From the NCBI GenBank assembly GCA_947172415.1, contig OX359196.1, positions 1,614,501 through 1,678,500 of the forward strand: a DNA stretch of 64,000 bases. The letters run 5' to 3'. The DNA comes from Chondrosia reniformis. Taxonomy: Eukaryota > Porifera > Demospongiae > Chondrillida > Chondrillidae. How positions within the stretch are numbered: position 1 is the first letter of the stretch; the number at the start of each line of letters is the position of its first letter. Shown piece by piece: positions 20,401 through 29,933 of this stretch. Below the pieces are notes generated by a model. It was given only the letters and a program-made list of their open reading frames with translations. It did no database searches and had not been told where the DNA came from. The position numbers and the translations under genes were made by a program.

Positions 20401-21787
20401 CAGGGAGGTCATGTGCTCAGACCCTGGGAGGACTACCTTAGTGGAGCATCATATTGACACAGGTAGAGCTAACCCAATTCGTCTTCCTCCCTACAGAGTT
20501 CCATATGCCCATCGGGAGGCTGTTGAGAGGGAACTGGCAGATATGCTGCAAGCTGGTATAGTGGAAACCTCTAATAGCAGTTGGGCAGCGCCAATTGTCC
20601 TTGTCCAGAAGAAGGATGGCACCTTACGCTTTTGCGTAGACTATAGGAAATTAAATGCCATATCCAAAGTGGATCCCTATCCGATGCCCAGGATTGACGA
20701 GCTCCTTGACAAGCTGGGGAAGGCTAAGTTCCTCACAACCTTGGATCTGTCACGTGGTTATTGGCAGGTCCCAATGGCCGAGTCAAGTAAGGAGAAGACT
20801 GCATTCATCACACCGCAAGGGTTGTTCCAGTTCACCACCATGCCATTTGGGTTGCAGGGAGCTCCAGCAACTTTCCAGCGGATGATGGATCAGTTGCTCA
20901 GTGGATTGGAGGCTTACACTGCAGCCTATCTAGATGATCTAGTAGTTTTTAGCACCTCATGGGAGGAGCACCTACAGCATGTCACGAGGGTCCTGCAGAG
21001 ACTGAAAGAAGCTGGATTAACCGCTAAACCAAGCAAATGTCAGTTTGCAATGAGACAGTGTGTTTACCTGGGACATATTGTAGGTAATGGGTTAGTGCAG
21101 CCGGAGACCAGCAAGATTGAAGCTGTCCAGAGGTGGAAGGTACCAGAGACCAAGAAGCAAGTTCGGGCTTTTCTTGGACTCACTGGATATTACCGAAGGT
21201 TTATCCCAAATTATGCTTCCATAGCCACTCCCCTTACAGACCTTACCAAGAAGTTTGCACCACAGAAAATCCCCTGGGACAAGCCCTGCGAGGATGCATT
21301 CCAGCGACTTAAGGACATTCTATGCAGCAGCCCTGTACTCCACAGTCCATCCCTGGATGAAGAGTTCATCCTACAAACAGATGCATCCGACAGGGGGGTG
21401 GGAGCAGTCCTCAGTCAAAGGAGTAAGGATGGAGAGGAGCATCCAATTGCATACTTTAGTAGGAAGTTGTTACCAAGGGAAGAGCGATACTCCACTGTAG
21501 AGAAGGAGTGTCTTGCAATAAAGCTAGGGGTTCAGGCTTTTCGAGTGTATCTACTAGGGAGACCCTTCAAGGTACAAACGGATCATCGCTCTTTGGTGTG
21601 GCTGGACCGTCTGAAGGAGTCCAACCCTCGCTTAGCTAGGTGGAGTCTGGCACTGCAGCCTTATCAGTTCTTGGTAGCTTATCGAACAGGTAGTGCAAAC
21701 AATAATGCTGATGCTCTGTCCCGGATTGAGAATGGCGCGACAGACTGCCGTGTCGCAGGAGAAGGGGGGAGGAGTGTGAAGTCTTAG
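17429..21787 (+). CDS. Gag-Pol polyprotein, order Gag-PR-INT-RT-RNaseH
   Basis: A single uninterrupted frame of 1,452 residues from the ATG at 17429; the frame is open further upstream into the LTR, but no earlier ATG fits. Gag has a charged coiled N-terminus and two CCHC zinc knuckles (about 277-330). The aspartic protease has LLDTGA (about 368). Integrase follows directly, with an HHCC-type zinc domain (about 596-641) and catalytic D666, D725, E761 in D-35-E spacing, and a GPY/F-like C-terminal region. Reverse transcriptase comes next with YLDD (D1169/D1170), and RNase H with TDAS (D1318) closes the protein. RT and RNase H are of Ty3/gypsy type, yet integrase precedes RT, the arrangement known from Gmr1-like elements. 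The stop lies 13 bases inside the 3' LTR. All catalytic residues are present. Confidence 0.93.
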   Translation: MSTRSGRRYQRGMSQEPMEDTMGEAPSVANLMKLMIEDRKKREEEIAAERERREREMDARVQEMARQMEMMRNLVEKGQRDEGINRVGGEQIKLTKLSESDDVEAYLTTFERMMEAYRVEKSKWAYLLAPQLTGKAQQAYAAMAGEESGDYDSLKDAILKRYNINEESYRTRFRSVSRKSEESYCEMATRTMDLLRKWTRQCENLNDLLEVVAVEQLLNSMPTGVRIWVSERKPKTVAEAGKLADDYTLARGVKDNSRNQESHRESPKGAASVPKRCHTCGRPGHLARDCRQGSATARTEAGNKEMTSRGEKEGPRCYNCQQRGHFANQCPSRAAMFIQGTAPEHERGPSISGLVEGKPVSRILLDTGAATTMVHRDLVPTDKLTSESVPIRCAHGDVSSYPMAQVSMTIGKHTFPIKVAVSSSLPVPVLLGRDVPDMFQWLPAGRPVKQESQTGSVFVATTRLQAKVQAQEAQLQPQVDPQEGLGETFHEDLFGESRERARLTRSQRRAHQVAWREQGRRHSLDLEQEQLKEMQKVDASLQAIWEEVGRDTGPSSRFFIKEGLLYRRARGRGTDDEETEQLVLPTPQRRTVLELAHSIPWAGHLGKKKTCQRILRRFYWPTLHKDVDIFCKGCAECQKVSPRKGAVAALVPLPIIEVPFQRIAMDIVGPLPKSRCGNRYILVICDYATRWPEAIPLKSIEAVHVAEELMVLFSRVGVPKEILTDQGTNFTSNLLAEVYRLLHIQPIRTSPYHPQTDGLVERFNQTLKSMLKKAATEEGKDWDKLIPYVLFAYREVPQASTGFSPFELVYGRPVRGPLDVLKESWEVGTHSKESVLSYVLAAQERLDKMATLVKGNLDKAQRVQKRWYDRNARQREFKVGDNVLVLLPTATNKLLAKWQGPYPVMRKVGPVTYEINMFDHVKKKRILHVNMLKLWHPPATLNLWNEEVGEVEDVLLWRDQPGDAPTSREAIISDQLTEGQHQRLAALLLEYREVMCSDPGRTTLVEHHIDTGRANPIRLPPYRVPYAHREAVERELADMLQAGIVETSNSSWAAPIVLVQKKDGTLRFCVDYRKLNAISKVDPYPMPRIDELLDKLGKAKFLTTLDLSRGYWQVPMAESSKEKTAFITPQGLFQFTTMPFGLQGAPATFQRMMDQLLSGLEAYTAAYLDDLVVFSTSWEEHLQHVTRVLQRLKEAGLTAKPSKCQFAMRQCVYLGHIVGNGLVQPETSKIEAVQRWKVPETKKQVRAFLGLTGYYRRFIPNYASIATPLTDLTKKFAPQKIPWDKPCEDAFQRLKDILCSSPVLHSPSLDEEFILQTDASDRGVGAVLSQRSKDGEEHPIAYFSRKLLPREERYSTVEKECLAIKLGVQAFRVYLLGRPFKVQTDHRSLVWLDRLKESNPRLARWSLALQPYQFLVAYRTGSANNNADALSRIENGATDCRVAGEGGRSVKS
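21759..21774 (+). other. Polypurine tract
   Basis: GAGAAGGGGGGAGGAG, purines only, directly abuts the 3' LTR and is the expected plus-strand primer. It overlaps the end of the pol reading frame. Confidence 0.85.
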
Positions 21788-22155
21788 GACTACTGAGCTA
21801 TTGACTAACTAAACTACGACCTAATAGATTATGTATGATCTTAGAGTGTATGTGACAGTTCTATGTATTCTGTGTGTCCTAGTTTATCCATTTCCATCTT
21901 TATGATTTAGTTGTAATTTAGCTTATTCACTTTTGTCTTAAGTTTTGTAGTTTCTACACTTTCTTTTCACTTTAGCTAGTCATGATTTTTGTAAAGGTCA
22001 TTCCTACCTAGTTTGCTATAAATATGAGTTTTGTAATTGGGAAGAGAGAGGAGAGAGATATTTCAAGGAACTAAATTGTGAATTTGCGACACAACGAAGC
22101 GCTCTACTATTGCAACTCGACAGTTGTTTGTGTGCAACCGAGTAGAACCTTCACA
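21775..22155 (+). repeat. 3' LTR (381 bp)
   Basis: It begins TGTGAAGTCTTAGGACTACT and ends GTAGAACCTTCACA. It includes the last 13 bases of the pol frame and a TATAAAT box at about 22016. It preserves the uninterrupted target of the element nested in the 5' LTR. Confidence 0.93.
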
Positions 22156-22258
22156 GAAACCAAGGAAAAAGAAAGAGACGATTTCCTAGAATTATCGAGG
22201 AGAGAGCTTTGGATGAGGATATAGCTTCATAACAACTTTTCTATCTTTGTACACTGAG

Positions 22259-22471
22259 CTAGAGACAGTTGGTTTTATGAAAATCACTTTCATTGACAAT
22301 CCTCTCCTTCCGTTCACTGGTTATCCTCTCTTTCATCTTCTTCTCCACTGGGTCAGACAGCTGTTTCTGGGAATTCCACCCTAAATTCATCAGTGATCCT
22401 GGGAGTCTTTGTCTTTTTCTTTGTCTTGCAATTGATCTTCTGTGAATCCTTGTGAATCCTATACATGTCAC
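22259..22471 (-). other. Short repeated reading frame (DPVEKKMKE family), copy 1
   Basis: Minus-strand frame of about 55-70 residues containing WNSQKQLSDPVEKKMKERI and ending ESDFHKTNCL before TAG. The same frame recurs in copies B and C and, more diverged, at 58,994 (plus) and near 61,100 (minus). Persistence of the frame in diverged copies hints at a former exon of a repeated gene or mobile element. No family is recognised and the start is not defined. Confidence 0.35.
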
Positions 22472-23572
22472 TATAAATCACCAATAATAGAAAAAACCTT
22501 GCTATTATGACAGTATAATATTAATGCAGGTTAGTTCAATGGATGCATACATATATTGCACATACAGTATAATTGAAGATACAGCTCTGTGTAGCTTATT
22601 AAACCATGTAGTGGCTAGTCAACAATTAAATGTAGCAAAGTCCAAACACATGTTGATCCACCCTATATAAGAGGAATTAAATGTCCTTTATCCTGGCTCC
22701 AGCTTCGAGCAAGCAGAGATTTTTAAGCTTTTGCAATTGAGAATCATCATTGAAGACCATGCATCTGCACTGGCAGCGCTAGCCACATGCACATCAACAG
22801 CATAGTTAAAACTAGATCTGTCTCGCATAATGTACAACTAATGAGGAAACGTTTCTGTTTTTTTACCTACTAATTTTCTTAAAGCTTTCTATTTCGCCTA
22901 CATTGCCATACTATATATGTATGTAACAGTACTGCAATTACTGCAGCCTAGTCTGGGATCTCTGCATGTTGCTCCTTCGACTCCATCCGACTTCAATAGC
23001 TGCAAAACTAGTATTATTATGCAGGTTGTATCATCTTTAAGATCCTCAAATACAAGTTAGTCAGCAATAGGTTCCATAGCTATCTACCCTCCAATGGATA
23101 TCCCTATCTAGATGACAGCAAAACTAGGTCAGGACCACTATCATACCAGAGGAGTTGCAAGAGGTTACCAACTATATATATGTTTGTAGGGAATATGGCA
23201 AAAAAGCCATTAACAATTGAGAATATGATTATGTTCTAACTTTTTAACTTAAATCTCTTTCTTTTTTTATCACTTGATTGGGGAGGCTCCCTGTAAAGAA
23301 GCTATGTATGTGCACCAGTATAATGAAAGATTAATAGAAATTGAAAGGAAGCATACATAGCAGTGAAGAGAGGGAAAGTGTGTGTTCGGGACATGACACA
23401 TACCATGCAGTTTAAACGTGTGTGTGAATTATCCATGTATATATCCTTGTGCAGTGCATGCCACAGGGCAAAATGAAAAGAACATAAAGCACTTAAATAA
23501 TAAATATAAACAGTAATAATATACATTTAAAAAATGTATATACTATCAAGCATTTAGTACAATGTATTTAGT

Positions 23573-24946
23573 CTATTTCAATCGAATTAAGCACAGTTTG
23601 CGAGCCAAAAACCCAAATCCACCTACACTAGTAGTAAGTAGATTACTATGAGCCATTATGGATAGTTCAGTACCAGTCTGATACTCTACTTCTTCAATGT
23701 CTTTACCAGTTAAATTCCCTCTCATTCCAATGTGTCCAACAACACCTTCAGTAACCTTGACAGAACCATTTTTATACTCTCTCCTCACCCACTGCTTCAC
23801 CAAGACTGAATCTGTCATTACTAAAACAGGTGCATTGGCTCCAAATGATTTCCTACTGTTAGCAATGGTTGAATCAACTAATTTTTTCCAGGTTTCTGCT
23901 CTAGTTACGCTTTTACCAAATTGAGTTTCATTGTACAATCCAAAGAATCCAGTCCGTATATGACAGACACTGTACTTTTGATCTACTTGGATGCCAATCT
24001 TCTGCAACTCATGAGAGGCTCTATTTAGAATACTGTCACTGAATTTAAATAAGAAACGACCGTAGATGCTGTCTGACATATCTTTCCCGTTTACTTTCAA
24101 TACTTTGAAAGCCTTAATAAAATCATCTATAACATGTATCTTATGATATAGGGTGCAATTACTAGAAGCACCACTGTAGTTAACTATATAATTACTCACA
24201 CCCTTAAAATATCTTGTATTGCCGAAAAAAAGATGCTGATCTACTTCTCCACAGCTAAATACATTTGCTATCATCTTATTTGTTATTGGTACATTTTCCT
24301 TGCAACGACCTTCAAAACATTTCTTGGGAATGAATACTCCAAAGTCGGGTTTGTCTATTGTAAAATGTTTGCCAATGATTGTTAAAATATCTTCATCAAT
24401 GTCCCAGTTTATGTGGTTAGGTTCAAAGATAGAGCGCTGTCTAGAGGTACGGAAGGGCTGGCTGCTCCATTGGATGAAAAGGAGTCGTTCTGACATTATG
24501 GAAAGGATGAGAGCGGCGGATAATCCTCTGACTTTGTCAGCTAATCCGGGTGATTTTGGATATTCCTTGAAGTGCCAAATTAGCGTTCTAATATTCCTCA
24601 CTTTCTCGGGATCTTTTGACAGTAAATTATTTCGTTCCTTCCGATGCCACTCTGCATATTCTCGTAAAGCTTGCATTAGCCTGACTAGTAGGTTATCGTT
24701 CCCTCTAAACGGATTCCTATCTGGGTTTTTGCACAGTGGATCAGACCTAAAAAGAGAAATATACTGATCAGTTAAAATGGCCTCATGGTCGGTTGACACT
24801 ACTTTCAAAGCAGACGGCCTTTTTGAATCAAAAATTAAGTTACTGACTACTCCGGAACCTTGCCTTGAGATGATAAGCAAATACAGGAAACCACTAGCAA
24901 GAACTATAACGAAGAATACTAGTGGTCCTCTCCTGCCACCGCACAT
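23573..24946 (-). CDS. Fucosyltransferase-like type II membrane glycosyltransferase, copy A
   Basis: Intronless, 457 residues. It has a short basic cytoplasmic tail, one signal-anchor at 8-28 and a lumenal catalytic domain, the usual layout of Golgi glycosyltransferases. TLIWHF (121-126), then LADKVRGLSAALILSIMSER and IQW (135-160), fit the first conserved block of the alpha-1,2/1,6-fucosyltransferase superfamily (glycine/basic residue then a small-residue helix and a beta strand). Later blocks CHIRTG (328-333), VLVMTDS (374-380) and ELSIMAHS...GGFGFLA (427-448) fit the nucleotide-sugar side of that fold. Several N-glycosylation sequons are present. The exact acceptor and even the sugar are inferred. 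It is convergent with the coiled-coil gene. Two further intact copies lie downstream. Confidence 0.7.
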   Translation of the reverse strand: MCGGRRGPLVFFVIVLASGFLYLLIISRQGSGVVSNLIFDSKRPSALKVVSTDHEAILTDQYISLFRSDPLCKNPDRNPFRGNDNLLVRLMQALREYAEWHRKERNNLLSKDPEKVRNIRTLIWHFKEYPKSPGLADKVRGLSAALILSIMSERLLFIQWSSQPFRTSRQRSIFEPNHINWDIDEDILTIIGKHFTIDKPDFGVFIPKKCFEGRCKENVPITNKMIANVFSCGEVDQHLFFGNTRYFKGVSNYIVNYSGASSNCTLYHKIHVIDDFIKAFKVLKVNGKDMSDSIYGRFLFKFSDSILNRASHELQKIGIQVDQKYSVCHIRTGFFGLYNETQFGKSVTRAETWKKLVDSTIANSRKSFGANAPVLVMTDSVLVKQWVRREYKNGSVKVTEGVVGHIGMRGNLTGKDIEEVEYQTGTELSIMAHSNLLTTSVGGFGFLARKLCLIRLK

Positions 24947-25020
24947 GTTGTACTAACGCATATTTCTTTGTGACACCGCGGTTTTGGAATACTGATTAGC
25001 AGCTGCAAGGTTTTCCGTCC

Positions 25021-25760
25021 AGTCTAGTCTGATGAAATCAGACCCAAAACTTGCGCAATACTTGCTCCAGTAAGGGTCTGACAACTTACGGCAGGTGTTT
25101 GCTGTTGCACGGTCGCAATTAACACCGACCATTCTGTGGTCAAACACCTTCCATATTTGGTAACTGGAATGTAAACATTGCCGTCCTTATTAATAATTAA
25201 CAAGTGTGTAAAGTACAAGACTAAAAATGGCAGTCCACTGGAAGTTATAGAAGAAATCCACGCAGCAAAATCCTTTCTGTTGTTGTTCTTAAAAGTTGGC
25301 TGGGGTTCAATGGATGGTTTGTCCTTCCACTATCACTGAAGAGATCTGCTTGACTTAGCAGCTGTGAAGCTTTTCGAATGTCTGGAGACAAATCAGGTGA
25401 CTTGTGTGTTCCAGGGCTATAGTGGTCATCAAAACGGCTGCAAATCGACTTGAGAATATCCAGAATACGCCCAGTCCACAAGATGGTGTTTTCTGTCAAG
25501 TTTGAACCAGCCTCTGATAGGTATTTCTTCAAATCTCTAACTTAAGTCGATTTGCAGCAGTGTAAGAGCTTCCCCAAAGTGGTGTATCTTCATATGCTGT
25601 CGTCTGGTGGGTGCTTTTTTGGACGGAGGTAATTAGCAAAAAATGTCGCAGCGCGCTGCACGGAGTGGTGTTACTGCAGTAGTACTGTACTAGTACCACT
25701 GTGTGATGTGGAAGTTGCAGCATCAAATGCTATTGATGTTACAACTTTGTGGCTCTGAAT
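25021..25760. other. Spacer between duplication copies A and B
   Basis: Not shared with the other copies. A minus-strand frame of 95 residues (25245-25532) lacks an ATG and matches nothing I recognise. TCTGATGAAATCAGACCC near 25,029 is a small hairpin. Otherwise nothing is visible. Confidence 0.4.
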
Positions 25761-26200
25761 AGCTGATGGTCACTTCGATTCGCCGGAAATTTAGATTGCT
25801 TCGATTCCGAATGACCGCTTCGATTCGCCGGAAATTTAGATCGCTTCGTTCTGGCTGACCGCTTTGATTCCGAATAACTGCTTTGATTCGTCACTACCAC
25901 TTCGATTTCCGGATGACCGAATATTATCCACTTTGGTGCTCCATATAATGTAACTTCAGTTCAACCACTTCACTTATATTTAACAACAGAAAGGAATTTG
26001 CTATGTTTATGCTAGCAATTAAAATACTTCTTTTGTCATACATGTAAACAGAGCGTGGGTTAGTGTCCAATTAGGTGAAGCAGCAGCTAAAGTATGAACA
26101 TACATAATTGTAATTAGACAATACAATTCAGTCATTCTGTATAAAGTGGATTTAATTTAGATGAAGGATGTACGTACCAGGTCAGTGATGACAGTTAATT

Positions 26201-26753
26201 GTGACCGCCCATGCGAAAAGGGGCCTATTCGCGCTGTAGCAATATGTTCAATACGGGCGTTTTAAAAACGTCGTGGCAAAATAGTCAAAAGTGCGATTTT
26301 CTTTTAATATCATTAAATATTCGTTACTCTAACCTTTCCCAATGTCGCCGTCGTTATTTCGGTCTTCTTTGTGCGATAAATCCGATCTTATTAAATAGAA
26401 GCTACCGGAAATACGCCATTTTGTTCTATATACGGAACGGTGAATATCATTATCGTTCGATAGTTTTGATTTGATTTTGCTTGAGATTGCGCAATCAACG
26501 ATGTCATCATTTTATTAATATACTATCGTTGCGATAATAATTAGGTGAGTTCCTCACCTAATACTCTCCTGTTGGTGCGGTGTTCCTTGCTCGACATGGC
26601 TTTCGGCTACTCCCCCCTTTGTCACCCATTTGCCTTTGGTATCATAGTGTCGTAACTTCGGATCCGTAACAGCTATGACACTTCCGATGATTGCGGTGAT
26701 TGCGCAATGAAAGGGTCTGATTTCATCAGACTACTTTTCGCATGGACGGTCAC
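26201..26753. mobile_element. MITE-like TIR element in copy B
   Basis: Terminal inverted repeats of about 20 bases (GTGACCGCCCATGCGAAAAG, one mismatch to the other end) are flanked by AATT on both sides (26197-26200, 26754-26757). Copies A and C read GACAGTTAATTATTTAATG uninterrupted, so a 4-base duplication is demonstrated, although a TGTGACC start with AT duplication cannot be excluded. No transposase is encoded. Confidence 0.9.
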
Positions 26754-26782
26754 AATTATTTAATGATATTCCTTTAATATAG

Positions 26783-28193
26783 AATGAATAAAGAATCACT
26801 GCTACAACTCAGAAGGAGTGTTGTTATGGAAATGTTTCTGTGCAAGAAGAAAATTGAAGATAACACAGACAGCATACAAGATAATAAGGCAGAGGTATAT
26901 ACATTCAGGCATAGTATAGGCATAGTTCTCACTTATCCATCACTAAATGTGGAAATAGGCTTTTGAATTGCAGAATCCCTTTTTGGTTGCATTGCTCAAA
27001 TGCTGTATGACAATATACATATATATGTGTGATTCATAAAGGTCAGTATTAAAGCCATGATGTTATTTCACAACAATCTATAGTCTATACTAGAACAACA
27101 GTATCATGTGTTTTCAATGTTTATCAGACCATTAAGATTTTAATGACCTAACCTAAAACACATTAAGGCCACAGTTCATAGTCCATACTGATCCCAAGCT
27201 TAGAAACCTTAAAGTACCTTATCCAATGGGAATACTTGAGGGAGTGTTATTGGGAAGTAAATGAGCTGTTACATAGATAGCATTCCAACATAATAATGGT
27301 GTTTCTGTAATTTATATAGCATTGAGTACAGCTACATACACATGAGTGCCCTCATATTTTATACACCTAATCACTTACCAACACAATTGAGACCTTATAG
27401 ACCTATATATAGATAGGCATTCCCCTTAATTAACTACGTATGACTCTGTTTATATGTTTTCTTGTATGTATATCATCTATATAATATCTGACAGATGGTG
27501 CATCTTTTAACTCTTTGGGTATCTAATAATGTAGCTACTGACGAAGACACTCAGGGACAGTCAAAATGTTCTGCCTAAATATTTGTACCAAAACTATATT
27601 TTAGATGCTCAAGCAGTCAAAAGATATCTGTATAATCCATCCAATAGATTGATGCAGTTGGAAGTAATCCTTATTTTAGATAAACCGGAAAATGATATTT
27701 TAGTCTATCCTCTGGATGGACTCCTACTACGTATCTCCTTTTTATGAATAATCTACCTGTTATATAACCTTTTTACAGGTGGAAAAATTGAAGGCAGAGA
27801 AAAAAATTATGTTAAAAAGGATAACAAAGTTCAAATAAATAGAGTCTCCGATAACATTGACACATTTAAAGTAGATATTGATACGATGATAAATGAGTTG
27901 AGTGAAAAAAGCAAAATATACAAAGAGTTAGAGCAGAAATTACAGAAAGCTGAAAAGGAATTGCAAGCAAAAGGGGTGGAGCCAATTGATTTTGATTCAA
28001 AGTGTAAGTTACTGTATATGTACCTTCAGTAATCATATTTTCATAAACATATGTCTATGCAGAACCCTTATTTTCAACTAAACTTGTAGAATGAATCTGT
28101 ATATATGTATTTCATGTAGATACTGAGTTTAAAATGCGCTTTGATGAGGCTTATGAAACTGGGCCAAAAGACATCACTTTTTTGATTAACTGA
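26783..28193 (+). pseudogene. Duplicated exons 9-11 of the coiled-coil gene, copy B
   Basis: Exon equivalents lie at 26783-26894, 27779-28003 and 28120-28193, with splice sites kept. The middle one is 225 bases against 226 in the parent because one base is lost in an A/T run near its start, shifting the frame. There are no upstream exons and no promoter, so this is a dead partial copy. Confidence 0.85.
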
Positions 28194-28604
28194 TAATATA
28201 TAAAGAGCTTTTGTACTAACTACATTATTGAACTAGTGCAGCGTTAATTACAAACATGAATTATGTATGTACCTAGTGTTACATCTAATCCACTATCTGT
28301 TGAACATCTATAAAATTTGAGATTCTGAGACTGTATGGTGTATATATATTATCAGAGAAAATAGTTTGTTAGGCTATAGTGAAAACTAAATATTTTTTAA
28401 AGTAAAGGCTGTGATATTAGCTTTTATTGCACACATTCCCAGGGATCCTATGCTTATAGCTGCATGACTGTAAGAATTGAAGTTTTGGAGTACGTACGTA
28501 TGAAACCAAGGAAAAAGAAAGAGACGATTTCCTAGAATTATCGAGGAGAGAGCTTTGGATGAGGATATAGCTTCATAACAACTTTTCTATCTTTGTACAC
28601 TGAG

Positions 28605-28817
28605 CTAGAGACAGTTGGTTTTATGAAAATCACTTTCATTGACAATCCTCTCCTTCCGTTCACCAGTTATCCTCTCTTTCATCTTCTTCTCCACTGGGTC
28701 AGACAGCTGTTTCTGGGAATTCCACCCTAAATTCATCAGTGATCCTGGGAGTCTTTCTCTTTTTCTTTGTCTTGCAATTGATCTTCTGTGAATCCTTGTG
28801 AATCCTATACATGTCAC
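28605..28817 (-). other. Short repeated reading frame (DPVEKKMKE family), copy 2
   Basis: Nearly identical to the frame at 22259-22471, as expected of the segmental duplication; two residues differ. See that entry for what can be seen in it. Confidence 0.35.
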
Positions 28818-29933
28818 TATAAATCACCAATAATATAAAAAACCTTGCTATATATGACAGTATAATATTAATGCAGGTTAGTTCAATGGATGCATACATA
28901 TATTGCACATACAGTATAATTGAAGATACAGCTCTGTGTAGCTTATTAAACCATGTAGTGGCTAGTCAACAATTAAATGTAGCAAAGTCCAAACACATGT
29001 TGATCCACCCTATATAAGAGGAATTAAATGTCCTTTATCCTGGCTCCAGCTTCGAGCAAGCAGAGATTTTTAAGCTTTTGCAATTGAGAATCATCATTGA
29101 AGACCATGCATCTGCACTGGCAGCGCTAGCCACATGCACATCAACAGCATAGTTAAAACTAGATCTGTCTCGCATAATGTACAACTAATGAGGAAAAGTT
29201 TCTGTTTTTTTTACCTACTAATTTTCTTAAAGCTTTCTATTTCGCCTACATTGCCATACTATATATGTATGTAACAGTACTGCAATTACTGCAGCCTAGT
29301 CTGGGATCTCTGCATGTTGCTCCTTCGACTCCATCCGACTTCAACAGCTTCAAAACTAGTATTATTATGCAGGTTGTATCATCTTTAAGATCCTCAAATA
29401 CAAGTTAGTCAGCAACAGGTTCCATAGCTATCTACCCTCCAATGGATATCCCTATCTAGATGACAGCAAAACTAGGTCAGGACCACTATCATACCAGAGG
29501 AGTTGCAAGAGGTTACCAACTATATATATGTTTGTAGGGAATATGGCAAAAAAGCCATTAACAATTGAGAATATGATTATGTTCTAACTTTTTAACTTAA
29601 ATCTCTTTCTTTTTTTATCACTTGATTGGGGAGGCTCCCTGTAAAGAAGCTATGTATGTGCACCAGTATAATGAAAGATTAATAGAAATTGAAAGGAAGC
29701 ATACATAGCAGTGAAGAGAGGGAAAGTGTGTGTTCGGGACATGACACATACCATGCAGTTTAAACGTGTGTGTGAATTATCCATGTATATATCCTTGTGC
29801 AGTGCATGCCACAGGGCAAAATGAAAAGAACATAAAGCACTTAAATAATAAATATAAACAGTAATAATATACATCTTTAATATATATATATATATACTAT
29901 TAAGCACTTAGCAATGTATTTAGTCTATTTCAA

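Larger units (their letters stand above)
16221..22155 (+). mobile_element. Gmr1-like LTR retrotransposon (Ty3/gypsy group, integrase before RT)
   Basis: The element is bounded by TGTGAAG...CTTCACA and flanked by a 5-bp target duplication GAAAC (16216-16220 and 22156-22160). Copies B and C supply the empty site, since both read straight from the 3' region of the coiled-coil gene into the CCAAGGAAAAAG-like sequence found after 22,160. It contains a 5' LTR, PBS, one gag-pol frame, a polypurine tract and a 3' LTR. Apart from a nested insertion and a few end changes the LTRs look nearly identical, so insertion was recent and followed the segmental duplication. No env-like frame follows pol. Confidence 0.95.
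22156..25020. repeat. Segmental duplication copy A, 3' part
   Basis: Continues copy A after the retrotransposon and aligns with 28,505-31,330 (copy B) and 41,440-44,400 (copy C). It holds the short DPVEKKMKE frame and the glycosyltransferase gene. Copies A and C share a longer promoter-side match (GTGACACCGCGG) than either shares with B. Confidence 0.85.
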
